Shown piece by piece: positions 54,183 through 63,346 of a stretch of DNA of 64,000 nucleotides. Where the stretch lies: NCBI RefSeq assembly GCF_002109325.1, contig NZ_CP015348.1:213501-277500 (forward strand). The letters are read 5' to 3'. The position numbers and the translations under genes are program-made. The DNA is from Sporosarcina ureae. GTDB lineage: Bacteria; Bacillota; Bacilli; Bacillales_A; Planococcaceae. Numbering within the stretch: position 1 is the stretch's first letter; each line of letters starts with the position of its first letter. The notes beneath the pieces were generated by a model, which did not search any database, was not told the origin of the DNA, and worked only from the letters and a program-made list of their open reading frames with translations.

Positions 54183-56345
54183 TTATTTTAATTCTGTTAA
54201 CAGCTCACCAAGTTTTTTCACACTTGCTGTTTGCTCTGTTACGGTTTTCTGCAATAACGCTTTCTGGCGATCTAGAGCGTCAGTTAATGTCGCGATTTCT
54301 TCTGACACATCTGGCTTGTCCTGGTCTTTTTTCGCTTTCAACGATTGGATCGTATCGAATAGGTCTTCGTGATCGACAATTCGTCCAGCGCCCCACATCA
54401 GTTGTTCTTTTGGTGCTTTGATCACGTAATCCGTGAAGTAGGTAAATACTTCTTTATCAAAAGCGTAGGCGTACCAGTTATTATCGATTGCGGACAAGTT
54501 CTCGTCCAAAGGTGTTGCGACATCACCTTTTTGTAGTGCCTCTATGGAAGCACTCAAATGATTGACGTTATTTTGGGCATGTTCATGAGGGAAAATCGGT
54601 TCGTCTTCCCATGTTAATCTTACAAATTGATCTTCTGCATATTTGAATGCAGCGAGTAACCCACTGTTCAACTCACGGCTTTCTTCATACAATTTTTTCG
54701 CAGTGTCCGCATCTTCTTTTTTAAGTGCGGTTGCGTATTCTTCATTCACTTTTGCGACTTTCACGTTGACCTCTTCCGCTGCGGATAACGCTTGATCGAT
54801 TTCATTAGTCAAACTATTTGACGCGACTTCTGCTTGATCAAATACATCTGTATCCATCAATTCTTTCATAGCAAGCAAACGTGTCGTGAAGTCGAGTGGT
54901 ACGATCGCTGTTTTATCGTAATGCATCGTTAACAAGCCATAGAGATTCAAGTGGAATTTCAATGCTTCTGCATTAAATGCCTCTTCGCTATCAAATTGAG
55001 AGTGATAATGGGAATGCATGAATTCACTATCTTGGAAATCATTCCGAAGTGCCGGCACACCCGCAATTCCGAATGAAAAATCATCCGACCATGTACGTAG
55101 TGGTGAAACGACGGAAATGCCGTCTTTGTATACATCCGATAGTGGAGGTACTTGTTTTGTAAACTCTGTCAAATAATTATTCAATTCATACACGGAACGG
55201 ATTTCATCTTGTGTCGTATGTTCAAATGCCGGAAGCTCGAAGTTCATATTGGCAAATGTTTTCCCGACCCATTCCGGATGAATCTTGAAGATTTGATTAT
55301 AAGCGCCTGTTGACCAATCATAGCGGGTGTTCGAAACTCCCCATTCTTCTGCTGCGATCGCATTGAAAATAATGGTCTTCTCCGGCTGATAGCCACTGTC
55401 GATCATCCCTTTGGCAATCCCCATCATCAAGCCGATTGCTGCATTATCATCTTGGAATCCAGCGAAGTACGAATCATAGTGTCCAGATAATAGAATATAC
55501 GATTCAGGATCTTTCCCTACAATCTTTCCATAATAATTATACGCTTCGCCGTCCATTTTGACAGTCGATTTCGCATCGAACTTTACAGTAAATGCATCTG
55601 CTTCGCTTGCTTCAAGTGCCTTTTTCAGACTACCTGCATCTGTTTGAGACATCGAAAATGCTGGTGCATCGTCCGGTCCACAAATATCTTGGGCATTCAA
55701 TGCATCGGGATCTACTTCAGCATAGCCAGCTTCTTGTACTGCAATTACCGCAGCTGCCCCTTTTACATGTGCTTGATAGGTAGGATAATTAATCCACCAT
55801 TCTTCACGCTGGTTAATGTCGATTAACACAAGCTTCCCTTCAATATCCAAGCCTTCTAAGTCAGCGGCAGTCCCTTTTCCTGCATAGACGACTTCAAGTT
55901 CTTTCACACCATCTGTATTGAAGTTCACTTGATAACCGCCAAGAACAGCGAGATGTTCTTTTCCATCAGCATCTGTAAAGGTTAGATCTGCCTTCTCAAA
56001 CTCCCAACTATCTACTTTAAATGCGTCTTTCGTTACTTCAGTAAGCCCTATTTCCTTCATTTCTTTTTCTATTTTCTCGCCCGTCTTATGTTCCGCTTCC
56101 GATCCAGCCGTACGATAGCCGAGTTTTTCATTCGTTTTAAATTCTTCCAATCCTTTAGCGAAATCAAAAGCGTATTCTACGTCAACTACAGATAAGTACT
56201 TGTCTTTCTCACCTGAAAGCGGAACGGTCTTTACGTCTTCTACTGGCTCGTCTTTCGTCTTCGAAGTATCTTCTTTTGGTGTACACGCAACGAGTGACGC
56301 TGCAACGAGCATGGATAGAGCCATGCCACTTACGATCTTTTTCAT
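54183..56345 (-). CDS. M28 family zinc aminopeptidase lipoprotein with PA domain
   Basis: A 720-residue lipoprotein (lipobox VAAC, Cys21). After a short linker, a peptidase M28 core with an inserted protease-associated (PA) domain (about 140-240). Zinc ligands: LLSGHYDSYFAGFQDDNAAIGLMM (His, Asp), AIAAEEWG (Glu-Glu) and SHYHSQFD (His). The last 250 residues form a helical domain specific to this group. It releases N-terminal amino acids outside the cell, likely for nutrition. Monocistronic. Confidence 0.9.
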   Translation of the reverse strand: MKKIVSGMALSMLVAASLVACTPKEDTSKTKDEPVEDVKTVPLSGEKDKYLSVVDVEYAFDFAKGLEEFKTNEKLGYRTAGSEAEHKTGEKIEKEMKEIGLTEVTKDAFKVDSWEFEKADLTFTDADGKEHLAVLGGYQVNFNTDGVKELEVVYAGKGTAADLEGLDIEGKLVLIDINQREEWWINYPTYQAHVKGAAAVIAVQEAGYAEVDPDALNAQDICGPDDAPAFSMSQTDAGSLKKALEASEADAFTVKFDAKSTVKMDGEAYNYYGKIVGKDPESYILLSGHYDSYFAGFQDDNAAIGLMMGIAKGMIDSGYQPEKTIIFNAIAAEEWGVSNTRYDWSTGAYNQIFKIHPEWVGKTFANMNFELPAFEHTTQDEIRSVYELNNYLTEFTKQVPPLSDVYKDGISVVSPLRTWSDDFSFGIAGVPALRNDFQDSEFMHSHYHSQFDSEEAFNAEALKFHLNLYGLLTMHYDKTAIVPLDFTTRLLAMKELMDTDVFDQAEVASNSLTNEIDQALSAAEEVNVKVAKVNEEYATALKKEDADTAKKLYEESRELNSGLLAAFKYAEDQFVRLTWEDEPIFPHEHAQNNVNHLSASIEALQKGDVATPLDENLSAIDNNWYAYAFDKEVFTYFTDYVIKAPKEQLMWGAGRIVDHEDLFDTIQSLKAKKDQDKPDVSEEIATLTDALDRQKALLQKTVTEQTASVKKLGELLTELK

Positions 56346-56608
56346 ATATCACAGTCCTTTAGATTTTTTTAACAACTAATCAATTAAACGACATAGATTC
56401 ATATTTGGCAATACAAAATTCATAAATTATTGATAAAAATCTTCGGTTTTTAAAAATGATGTTCCTTCCTATTCTACTTGTCTATTACAATCGAAAATTT
56501 ACTCTTAAAAGAAATCTATGCTATTTAAATCTGCTTTTGTGTTTGAGCACATACCCAGTTTCGCTGCATATATATAGAAGGATTAACTAGACAAAGGGAG
56601 TGAACTTC

Positions 56609-56854
56609 ATGGCAAACCAAACATTCCAAACGCTGATCACAGCCAATCCGGATGAAGGCTTTGCGCTCGCTGTTAAACTCGCGCAAAAAGGGGTGGAAGT
56701 AACACAACCTTCAGAAGAGATTAGAAAAGTATTGCGTCCGACGTATTCACGAGACGCGGACAGTTTAACGGCCGCTTCCCAAGTCATTGCTATTCATTTT
56801 CAAACGGTAGCTGCGGCCAATAATTATTGGCGGACGTGGATGCCTTTATATTAA
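56609..56854 (+). CDS. Hexameric tyrosine-coordinated heme protein (HTHP), copy 2
   Basis: An 81-residue paralogue of the gene at 31772, with the same core: NPDEGFALAVKLAQKGVEVTQP, LRPTYSRDADSL, VIAIHFQTVAAANNYW, plus a seven-residue tail RTWMPLY. Likely heme-ligand Tyr46. The residue equivalent to Arg25 of copy 1 is Gln26 here, so the two may differ at the heme pocket. AAAGGGAG fits ATG 56609; a GTG at 56600 is less likely. Strong terminator behind. Confidence 0.8.
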   Translation: MANQTFQTLITANPDEGFALAVKLAQKGVEVTQPSEEIRKVLRPTYSRDADSLTAASQVIAIHFQTVAAANNYWRTWMPLY

Positions 56855-56932
56855 AATGAATAAAACTCTGTGTTAGTGAAAAGGCTTTCTCCATTGTTTT
56901 TTAAGGCTTTGCTACAGGTGAAGAACGCACAA

Positions 56933-56973
56933 CAAACTACTCTCCAATTGAACCGGAGAGTAGTTTGTTTTTT
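56933..56973 (+). terminator. Terminator of the second HTHP gene
   Basis: Perfect CAAACTACTCTCC / GGAGAGTAGTTTG stem followed by five T. Confidence 0.9.
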
Positions 56974-57001
56974 CATTAGTCTATTCAGTACATCACTTTT
57001 C

Positions 57002-58069
57002 TTAATCAAACGTTAAAACAATACGTCCGTTGATCTTCCCTGCCTCCATTTTATCCAACACTTCATTCACTTCAGAAAGAGGCGCTGTTTCGATCTGGGC
57101 TTTTACTTTTCCGCGCGCAGCGAAATCAAGTGCTTCTTTCATGTCGATGCGTGTGCCGACGATCGATCCTTTTACCGTTACGCCATTTAATACTGTGTTG
57201 AAAATGGGAATAGGCAGTTCCTCGTGCGGTAGTCCGACTGCTACTAATGTTCCGCCACGTTTAATGGAACGGTATGCCTGCTCAAATGGTACTTTGGAAA
57301 CCGCTACACTGATCGCTGCTTGTACTCCGCCTACTTGTTGTTGGATCGCTTCAGCAGGATCTTCTTTCCGTCCATTTATTGCGATATCAGCGCCTAGATT
57401 CTTCGCAAGTTCTAGTTTCTCATCCGCAATATCGACTGCGACTACGTTAAAGCCCATCGCCTTTGCGTATTGCAACGCGACATGACCTAGGCCACCAATA
57501 CCGTAAATCGCAACCCAGTCCCCTGGCTTCGCACCCGATACTTTCAATGCTTTATACGTTGTCACACCCGCACAAAGAATAGGAGCTGCTTCAACTGAGC
57601 TAAGATTCTCAGGAATTTTGGCTACATACTCTGCCGCCGCCAAGCAATATTCCGCATATCCGCCATCAACTGAATAGCCGCCGTTCTCCTGCTTGTGGCA
57701 AAGAGTTTCTTTTCCTTGTAGACAATAATCACATTCTCCACATGCCGAATACAGCCAAGGAATCCCTACACGATCCCCTATTTTTACCGCAGTAACATTC
57801 GGACCGATCGCTTCGACAATACCGACGCCTTCGTGTCCGGGAATGAGAGGTAGTTTCGGTTTAACGGGCCAGTCTCCGTTTATCGCATGCAAGTCTGTAT
57901 GACAAACACCACATGCTTCCAATTTTACTAAAGCTTGACCCGGACCTGGTACAGGCTTTGCCGTGTCCTCGATTTGTAGTTTTGTTTGAAATTCTTTTAC
58001 GATTGCCGCTTTCATCGACGTCTGTTGTTTTGTCTGTTGTGCCTTGTTGTTTTGGATTGCTGGTTTCAT
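57002..58069 (-). CDS. Zinc-dependent alcohol dehydrogenase (AdhP/ADH-HT type)
   Basis: Oxidises ethanol and other primary alcohols with NAD+. Catalytic zinc ligands in [11 protein letters not shown] and GHEGVG, structural zinc cysteines [15 protein letters not shown], and nucleotide fold [17 protein letters not shown]. 355 residues, 18 more than usual: ordinary family members start at the internal MKAAIVKEF (58015), but the only ribosome site, AAGGGAGG, precedes ATG 58069. The extra [18 protein letters not shown] looks like a partial repeat of the normal start. Confidence 0.93.
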   Translation of the reverse strand: MKPAIQNNKAQQTKQQTSMKAAIVKEFQTKLQIEDTAKPVPGPGQALVKLEACGVCHTDLHAINGDWPVKPKLPLIPGHEGVGIVEAIGPNVTAVKIGDRVGIPWLYSACGECDYCLQGKETLCHKQENGGYSVDGGYAEYCLAAAEYVAKIPENLSSVEAAPILCAGVTTYKALKVSGAKPGDWVAIYGIGGLGHVALQYAKAMGFNVVAVDIADEKLELAKNLGADIAINGRKEDPAEAIQQQVGGVQAAISVAVSKVPFEQAYRSIKRGGTLVAVGLPHEELPIPIFNTVLNGVTVKGSIVGTRIDMKEALDFAARGKVKAQIETAPLSEVNEVLDKMEAGKINGRIVLTFD

Positions 58070-58166
58070 GAATTAATTCCTCCCTTTTCTCGTACCGTCC
58101 ATGTATACGAGAGTACAGGGATGATTATGATAGAGGTTCAGAAATATTTTCACTGCTACATAAAAT

Positions 58167-58204
58167 AAAAGAGTTCCTATGCCAATTGGCAGGAACTCTT
58201 TTTG
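58167..58204 (-). terminator. Terminator of the Ca/Na antiporter gene
   Basis: Perfect AAAAGAGTTCCT / AGGAACTCTTTT hairpin, loop containing GCCAATTGGC. Confidence 0.9.
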
Positions 58205-58230
58205 TTGCGAACTGAATTTCATTACATCAT

Positions 58231-59184
58231 TTAATTACGTAAAATAACATACACCAAGTAAATGACGTAGGCTGCGGCGAGCATTAAGCCTTCTCGTTTG
58301 CCGATTTTAAAGCCGGTTCTCGCGAATACGAGTAAGACCAGAGTCAGTGCGATCATGATGATGACGTCGATAAAGACTTTATCGTTCACCGCGATCGGTG
58401 TGATGGCGGAAGACGCACCAAGGACGAACAGGATATTGAAAATATTACTCCCGACAATGTTCCCGAGCGCAATTTCACTCTCTTTTTTCAACGCGGCCGA
58501 AATCGACGTTACCAATTCAGGTAATGATGTTCCGATGGCGATAATCGTCAGACCGACCAGCGTTTCACTCATCCCGAGGGAATACGCGATTTTCGTTGCG
58601 TTATCCACGACTAGATCACCGCCGAATATAATCGCTGCCAGTCCGACGAGCGTGATGAGTATATTCTTGCCCCACTTCACATTTTCCGTTACTTGGGTCA
58701 ATGTGGCATTTTGTCGGCTACGGAGGCCGAGTTCAATCACGTAATACATAAAGATCGAAAGAAATATTAAGAAAATAATACCATCGCTGCGCGTGAGCAC
58801 ATTACTGCTGAAACCTTGTAGTGCGATATCACTCATCAACACCAACATGACGATACTTGCGAGCAATGTAAATGGAATTTCTTTCTTGATCGTCTCACTT
58901 TGTACCTTCAGCGGAAACAGAAAAGCTGCCACTCCGATTACGATGGTGATATTGAAAATATTACTTCCGACTACGTTACCGACTGCGACGTCCGCGTTTC
59001 CGCCGAGCGCCGCGATAATACTGACCGTCGCTTCTGGAGAGCTCGTACCAAGAGCAACAATCGTCAAACCGATCAAAATAGGCGGGATTTTCAGTAGTCT
59101 AGCAATATTAGAAGAACCATCGACAAAATAGTCGGCTCCTTTTATTAATAATGCAAAACCAATTAGTAGTAAAACATACGTCAT
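58231..59184 (-). CDS. Calcium/sodium antiporter (CaCA family, YrbG-like)
   Basis: A 317-residue membrane antiporter with ten TM helices in two inverted halves. The two alpha repeats are GLTIVALGTSSPEATVSI and GLTIIAIGTSLPELVTSI, and each is followed by VGNVVGSNIFNI or LGNIVGSNIFNI. It exports Ca2+ in exchange for Na+ or H+. AAAGGAGG before the ATG; monocistronic. Confidence 0.93.
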   Translation of the reverse strand: MTYVLLLIGFALLIKGADYFVDGSSNIARLLKIPPILIGLTIVALGTSSPEATVSIIAALGGNADVAVGNVVGSNIFNITIVIGVAAFLFPLKVQSETIKKEIPFTLLASIVMLVLMSDIALQGFSSNVLTRSDGIIFLIFLSIFMYYVIELGLRSRQNATLTQVTENVKWGKNILITLVGLAAIIFGGDLVVDNATKIAYSLGMSETLVGLTIIAIGTSLPELVTSISAALKKESEIALGNIVGSNIFNILFVLGASSAITPIAVNDKVFIDVIIMIALTLVLLVFARTGFKIGKREGLMLAAAYVIYLVYVILRN

Positions 59185-59382
59185 CTAGTTGTTGCCTCCT
59201 TTAATGGAAAGAACTTTCTCATTAGTAGTATGAACATCGCTTGAAACCGTGAAGTTTCTGCGTTTTCATAGCATCCAGCTTTCTTGATCCATCATCTTTT
59301 TTAATCATTCCTTATTATCTCACGTTGTAAACACTTTTGCATACTACAAACAACATGTATGTTCACAAATATTAGAGTGTTT

Positions 59383-59439
59383 ATTCTCAATTAGATGTGT
59401 TTTTCATCGTATTTCACCTATTTCATTCTCAATTAGATG
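59383..59439. promoter_or_regulatory. 15-bp direct repeat upstream of the ABC exporter
   Basis: ATTCTCAATTAGATG occurs at 59383 and again at 59425, 42 bp apart (four helical turns), each a quasi-palindrome and each followed by a T tract. Likely binding sites for a regulator; nothing else in this 311-bp gap. Confidence 0.45.
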
Positions 59440-59495
59440 CTTTTTTCAGAACGTTCTCTTATACTAGGAATACTTCAAACGAAAGGAATTACTAC

Positions 59496-61208
59496 ATGAT
59501 TACACAATTCTTCGCTTATTATAAGCCACATCGTCGCTTGTTTTTGATCGATTTTTTCAGTGCGATTTTCGTAGCACTTCTTGAACTCGCATTTCCTCTC
59601 GCCGTTCAGTGGTTTATCGACGGACTCCTACCGTCCGGTGATTGGAATAAAATTGTCACCATCAGCTTTTTATTATTACTTGTTTATCTAGTCAGTACGT
59701 TTCTTCATTATATCGTCAGCTATTTAGGGCATAAGCTCGGCATCAATATCGAAACAGATATGCGCCGCGAATTGTTCGAACATGTACAGAAGCAATCATT
59801 CCGTTTTTTTGACAATACGAAGACCGGCCATATTATGACGCGCATCACGACCGATTTGTTCGATATCGGCGAACTCGCCCATCACGGACCTGAAGATGCA
59901 TTCATTGCGATCATGACTATTCTTGGCGCTTTCGGCTTAATGTATTCAATCAATCCCGAACTCGCGTTAATTGCGATCGTCATGGTTCCGCTACTCGCGG
60001 TCGTTGTGGCTTTCTCAAATAAACGGATGAATGCAGCGTGGCATAAAATGTACCAAAATATTGCAGATGTCAATGGTCGAGTAGAAGATTCGGTTTCAGG
60101 ATCACGCGTCGTGAAATCCTTTACGAATGAAGACTTCGAATTGCGCCGTTTCCAACAAGACAATGACTATTTCCGCTTAGCTAAACTAAAAGCGTATAAA
60201 GTCATGGCGTGGGCGACGTCTTCGATGTACATGCTTACACGTCTCGTAACTCTCGTCATTCTGATCGTCGGTGCGTGGTTCACGGTCAATGATAAGTTAA
60301 CGTACGGTGAACTCGTCAGCTTTATTTTATTCAGTAATATTTTGATCAAACCGATCGATAAAATCAGTGCGTTGCTTGAGTTATATCCAAAAGGCATGGC
60401 AGGATTCAGTCGTTTTCGTGACTTGATCAATCAAGAGCCTGAAATTAAAGACGCGAAGGACGCTGTTGAAGTTGCTCATTTACACGGTGATATTACTCTT
60501 TCTAATGTAACATTCGGATACGATGAACAGCGTCCTGTCTTACGCAATATCGATTTAACGATTCAGGCAGGACAAACCGTTGCGTTCGTCGGTCCGTCCG
60601 GTGCAGGAAAGACGACGATTTGTTCACTAATTCCCCGTTTCTATGAAGTCAATGAAGGCTCGATTTCCATTGATGGAATGGACATTCGCAATATGACGCA
60701 AAAATCATTACGAGATCAAATCGGCATCGTCCAACAAGATGTGTTTTTGTTTACAGGAACGATTCGTGATAATATTGCGTACGGTAAATTGCACGCGACG
60801 GACGAAGAAGTGTATGAAGCGGCAGAAAAGGCCCATCTTACCGACTTGATCAGCAGTATGCCGAACGGTTATGAAACACAGATCGGTGAACGCGGATTGA
60901 AACTGTCAGGCGGTCAAAAACAACGGCTGGCAATCGCCCGCATGTTCTTAAAAAATCCACCCATTCTTATTTTGGATGAAGCGACTTCCGCACTGGATAC
61001 GGAGACTGAACGCATCATTCAACAATCGCTCGAAGAATTGGCAGTTAATCGCACGACACTCATCATTGCACATCGTTTGACGACGATCCGCAATGCCGAT
61101 CAAGTCATCGTCATGACGGAAGACGGCATTGAAGAGCAAGGAACGTATCAAAGTTTACTCGAGCAAAACGGGACATTCGCTCAATTACATCAAGCGAACC
61201 AAGTCTAA
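59496..61208 (+). CDS. ABC exporter, fused permease-ATPase (MsbA/YfiC type)
   Basis: A 570-residue half transporter: six TM helices (residues 15-320), then an ATPase with Walker A GPSGAGKTT (366-374), Q loop, signature LSGGQKQR, Walker B LILDEATSALD and H loop IIAHRLTT. Homodimeric or heterodimeric exporter of drugs or lipids. The frame starts at 59397 but GAAAGGAA favours ATG 59496. No partner gene beside it, so probably a homodimer. Confidence 0.92.
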   Translation: MITQFFAYYKPHRRLFLIDFFSAIFVALLELAFPLAVQWFIDGLLPSGDWNKIVTISFLLLLVYLVSTFLHYIVSYLGHKLGINIETDMRRELFEHVQKQSFRFFDNTKTGHIMTRITTDLFDIGELAHHGPEDAFIAIMTILGAFGLMYSINPELALIAIVMVPLLAVVVAFSNKRMNAAWHKMYQNIADVNGRVEDSVSGSRVVKSFTNEDFELRRFQQDNDYFRLAKLKAYKVMAWATSSMYMLTRLVTLVILIVGAWFTVNDKLTYGELVSFILFSNILIKPIDKISALLELYPKGMAGFSRFRDLINQEPEIKDAKDAVEVAHLHGDITLSNVTFGYDEQRPVLRNIDLTIQAGQTVAFVGPSGAGKTTICSLIPRFYEVNEGSISIDGMDIRNMTQKSLRDQIGIVQQDVFLFTGTIRDNIAYGKLHATDEEVYEAAEKAHLTDLISSMPNGYETQIGERGLKLSGGQKQRLAIARMFLKNPPILILDEATSALDTETERIIQQSLEELAVNRTTLIIAHRLTTIRNADQVIVMTEDGIEEQGTYQSLLEQNGTFAQLHQANQV

Positions 61209-61217
61209 CTGAACATG

Positions 61218-61287
61218 AAAATACCTGTGCATAACGTTCGTGATGGTTTGATCCTCACAAACGTTTAACGCACAGGTATTTTTTTAT
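61218..61287. terminator. Bidirectional terminator between the ABC exporter and AI-2E genes
   Basis: AAATACCTGTGC / GCACAGGTATTT outer stem with T tracts on both exits and an inner AACGTT/AACGTT pairing; overlaps the AI-2E stop codon. Confidence 0.8.
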
Positions 61288-62510
61288 TTCTTTTTCTTCC
61301 TGAATGATCGGACTTTCTTCCGCTTCTTCGCAATCGGCGCGCTCGGTTCAGGTGCCGGATTGTACGCAACGGTATATAAGCCCGAATAGTCTTGGTACCA
61401 CGCGAAAATATGCTGGAATATTACTTTCAGTACTGCATAAGCAGGTATTCCAAGAATAACTCCAGGTACTCCGAATAGTTTACCCGCAGTCAGTAGGACG
61501 ATAATAATCGTCACGGGGTGGATTTTTAAGTTACTGCCTAAAATTAAAGGCTGAATCAAACGACCTTCTAGTAATTGTTCAATAGCGAAAACAATTAGTA
61601 CTTTGACGAGCATGAACGGTGATGCAACAATCGCGACAATGACAATTGGGATCATCGCCATAAATGAACCTAAATACGGAACCAAATTCAATAATCCTGC
61701 CACAATGGCTAATAACACCGCATATTCGAGACCGATAATCGCGAATCCAATCCAAAATATTAATCCTACAAAGAAAGCTACAAGCAATTGGCCACGAATA
61801 TACTGGCTGATTTGCGTATTGATTTCTTTCAGTAAATTATACATCGGTATCCGAGTCTTCGTCGGAAGTAATTTCATAACGTGATACGGTAAACTGCGTC
61901 CATCCTTCAATAAAAAGAATAATAAAATCGGCATCGTCACTAAAGCGATGACTAGATTTGTAACAGTCCCCACTACGCTACCGATTCCTGAGAATGTGGA
62001 ATCCATCACTTGGTTCGCTTGCTCCGAAATGGACTTGATGACATTGGCATTGACATCGGCCAATTGTGTTTGCAATTGCGAAAATATCGTGCTATTTAAT
62101 AAATGATCTATCTGTTCGATTAATCGATTCCAATAAGTCGGCCAGTTTTCAATCAAACTAATAGTCTGTTCACGTATGATTGGAATCAGAATAATAATGC
62201 CCCATACGACCAAGCCGATAATCACTAGAAAGACGGTAACGATTCCACCGATACGTGGAACTTTTTTTCTTTCAAGCCAATCAATTAAGGGATTCAGTAG
62301 ATAAAATAAAATCCCCGCCATAATTACTGGCAATCCAATCACACTGAAAAACTCTTTTACGGGATGCAGAAGGTAGGTAATCTTTGAAAAGAGTAATAAA
62401 TTCGCTAGTAGCAATAAAGTAATCAATAAAATCGCAACGACTTTATTATCTAAAAACCATTTGCGGAACCATGTCGCCATGCCTTTTAACTTAGCTCTCT
62501 CCTGATCCAT
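61284..62510 (-). CDS. AI-2E family transporter
   Basis: A 408-residue membrane protein of the AI-2 exporter (AI-2E/PerM/YtvI) family with about eight TM helices and a large extracytoplasmic domain between TM helices 3 and 4. Family blocks: AGILFYLLNPLIDWLERKKVPR, LKEINTQISQYIRGQLLVAFFVG, NLVPYLGSFMAMIP and GVPGVILGIPAYAVLKV. Substrates vary, including Na+/H+ antiport in some members. Highly basic tail KKRKKVRSFRKKKK. A pair of palindromic operators lies about 100-150 bp upstream. Confidence 0.9.
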   Translation of the reverse strand: MDQERAKLKGMATWFRKWFLDNKVVAILLITLLLLANLLLFSKITYLLHPVKEFFSVIGLPVIMAGILFYLLNPLIDWLERKKVPRIGGIVTVFLVIIGLVVWGIIILIPIIREQTISLIENWPTYWNRLIEQIDHLLNSTIFSQLQTQLADVNANVIKSISEQANQVMDSTFSGIGSVVGTVTNLVIALVTMPILLFFLLKDGRSLPYHVMKLLPTKTRIPMYNLLKEINTQISQYIRGQLLVAFFVGLIFWIGFAIIGLEYAVLLAIVAGLLNLVPYLGSFMAMIPIVIVAIVASPFMLVKVLIVFAIEQLLEGRLIQPLILGSNLKIHPVTIIIVLLTAGKLFGVPGVILGIPAYAVLKVIFQHIFAWYQDYSGLYTVAYNPAPEPSAPIAKKRKKVRSFRKKKK

Positions 62511-62609
62511 TGGCTGTACCCCATTCCTTTTTCTAGATGTGACATGCTGTATGTATAGTATACAACGTTAAGAGAAAAGCAGTTAGTAATACTATCTTTC
62601 ATAATAGTT

Positions 62610-62658
62610 GTTTGCCTATTAGCAAACAAAACTAAACTTTGTTTGCTAACTGGCAAAC
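62610..62658. promoter_or_regulatory. Twin 18-bp palindromic operators GTTTGC-N6-GCAAAC
   Basis: Two copies, 62610-62627 and 62641-62658, 31 bp apart, together a near-perfect 49-bp inverted repeat. It lies between the osmC terminator and the AI-2E gene. TetR/MarR-like in architecture; no matching regulator gene in the window. Confidence 0.6.
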
Positions 62659-62670
62659 GAATGCACAAAT

Positions 62671-62706
62671 AAAAAACGTCTGCACCCATACATCTGGTAC
62701 AAACGT
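62671..62706 (-). terminator. Terminator of the OsmC-family gene
   Basis: AACGT...ACGTT hairpin followed by six T on the minus strand. Confidence 0.65.
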
Positions 62707-62713
62707 TGAATAA

Positions 62714-63172
62714 TTATTTCTTAATCCATTTAGACTCAAGCGAAATTCCCGCATCCGCAAATAAATTATACACTGGACATCTTCTCTCTACTTCAGCTTT
62801 CAATTGATCGATCGCTTCTTGTGATTCATTCGTGGTGATTTCACAAACAAAGCGTACTTTTTGGAAATGTGTTTTCACACCTTCTTCTCCCATCAAGCCA
62901 CGCGCATCTACGATTCCTGTTGTATCAAAATCAATTGCAGTGAATGTGAAGTTTTGTTCTGTCGCAATTAAAGGGATCATGACCGCTTTACAACCATTCA
63001 GTGCAGCTGCGATAAATTCGAGTGGATTGGCACCGGTATCCGTTCCGCCCAATTCTACTGGTTCATCCATCGGAAACGCTTCGAAATTACGAATGCTATG
63101 CGTTGAGCGAACGCCTTGATCCCACTTCGCTGTTGCGGCAATCTTAACTAATGTACTGTTTTTCGTCGACAT
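62714..63172 (-). CDS. OsmC/Ohr family peroxiredoxin
   Basis: A 152-residue thiol peroxidase of the OsmC superfamily (YhfA-like). Reactive Cys in ALNGCKAVMI and second Cys in ERRCPVYNLF, the conserved pair. Reduces organic hydroperoxides. Terminator behind; upstream 174 bp to the aldo/keto reductase. Confidence 0.9.
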   Translation of the reverse strand: MSTKNSTLVKIAATAKWDQGVRSTHSIRNFEAFPMDEPVELGGTDTGANPLEFIAAALNGCKAVMIPLIATEQNFTFTAIDFDTTGIVDARGLMGEEGVKTHFQKVRFVCEITTNESQEAIDQLKAEVERRCPVYNLFADAGISLESKWIKK

Positions 63173-63265
63173 ATACCCATCTCCCTTTAATCCTTAGTAA
63201 TATAATATGTATTGTAGCATATAAGGTTGTGAAATGTAATAGAGTATTAAGAATTCTTTTGCATA

Positions 63266-63296
63266 GAAAAACACCTGTAGAAAAAACAGGTGTTTC
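63266..63296 (-). terminator. Terminator of the aldo/keto reductase gene
   Basis: Perfect AAACACCTGT/ACAGGTGTTT hairpin, T-rich on the minus strand. Confidence 0.85.
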
Positions 63297-63346
63297 TGCT
63301 TCTCATACAGGTGGTAGTCATTTGTTTTTTATCAAAAAATATTCAA

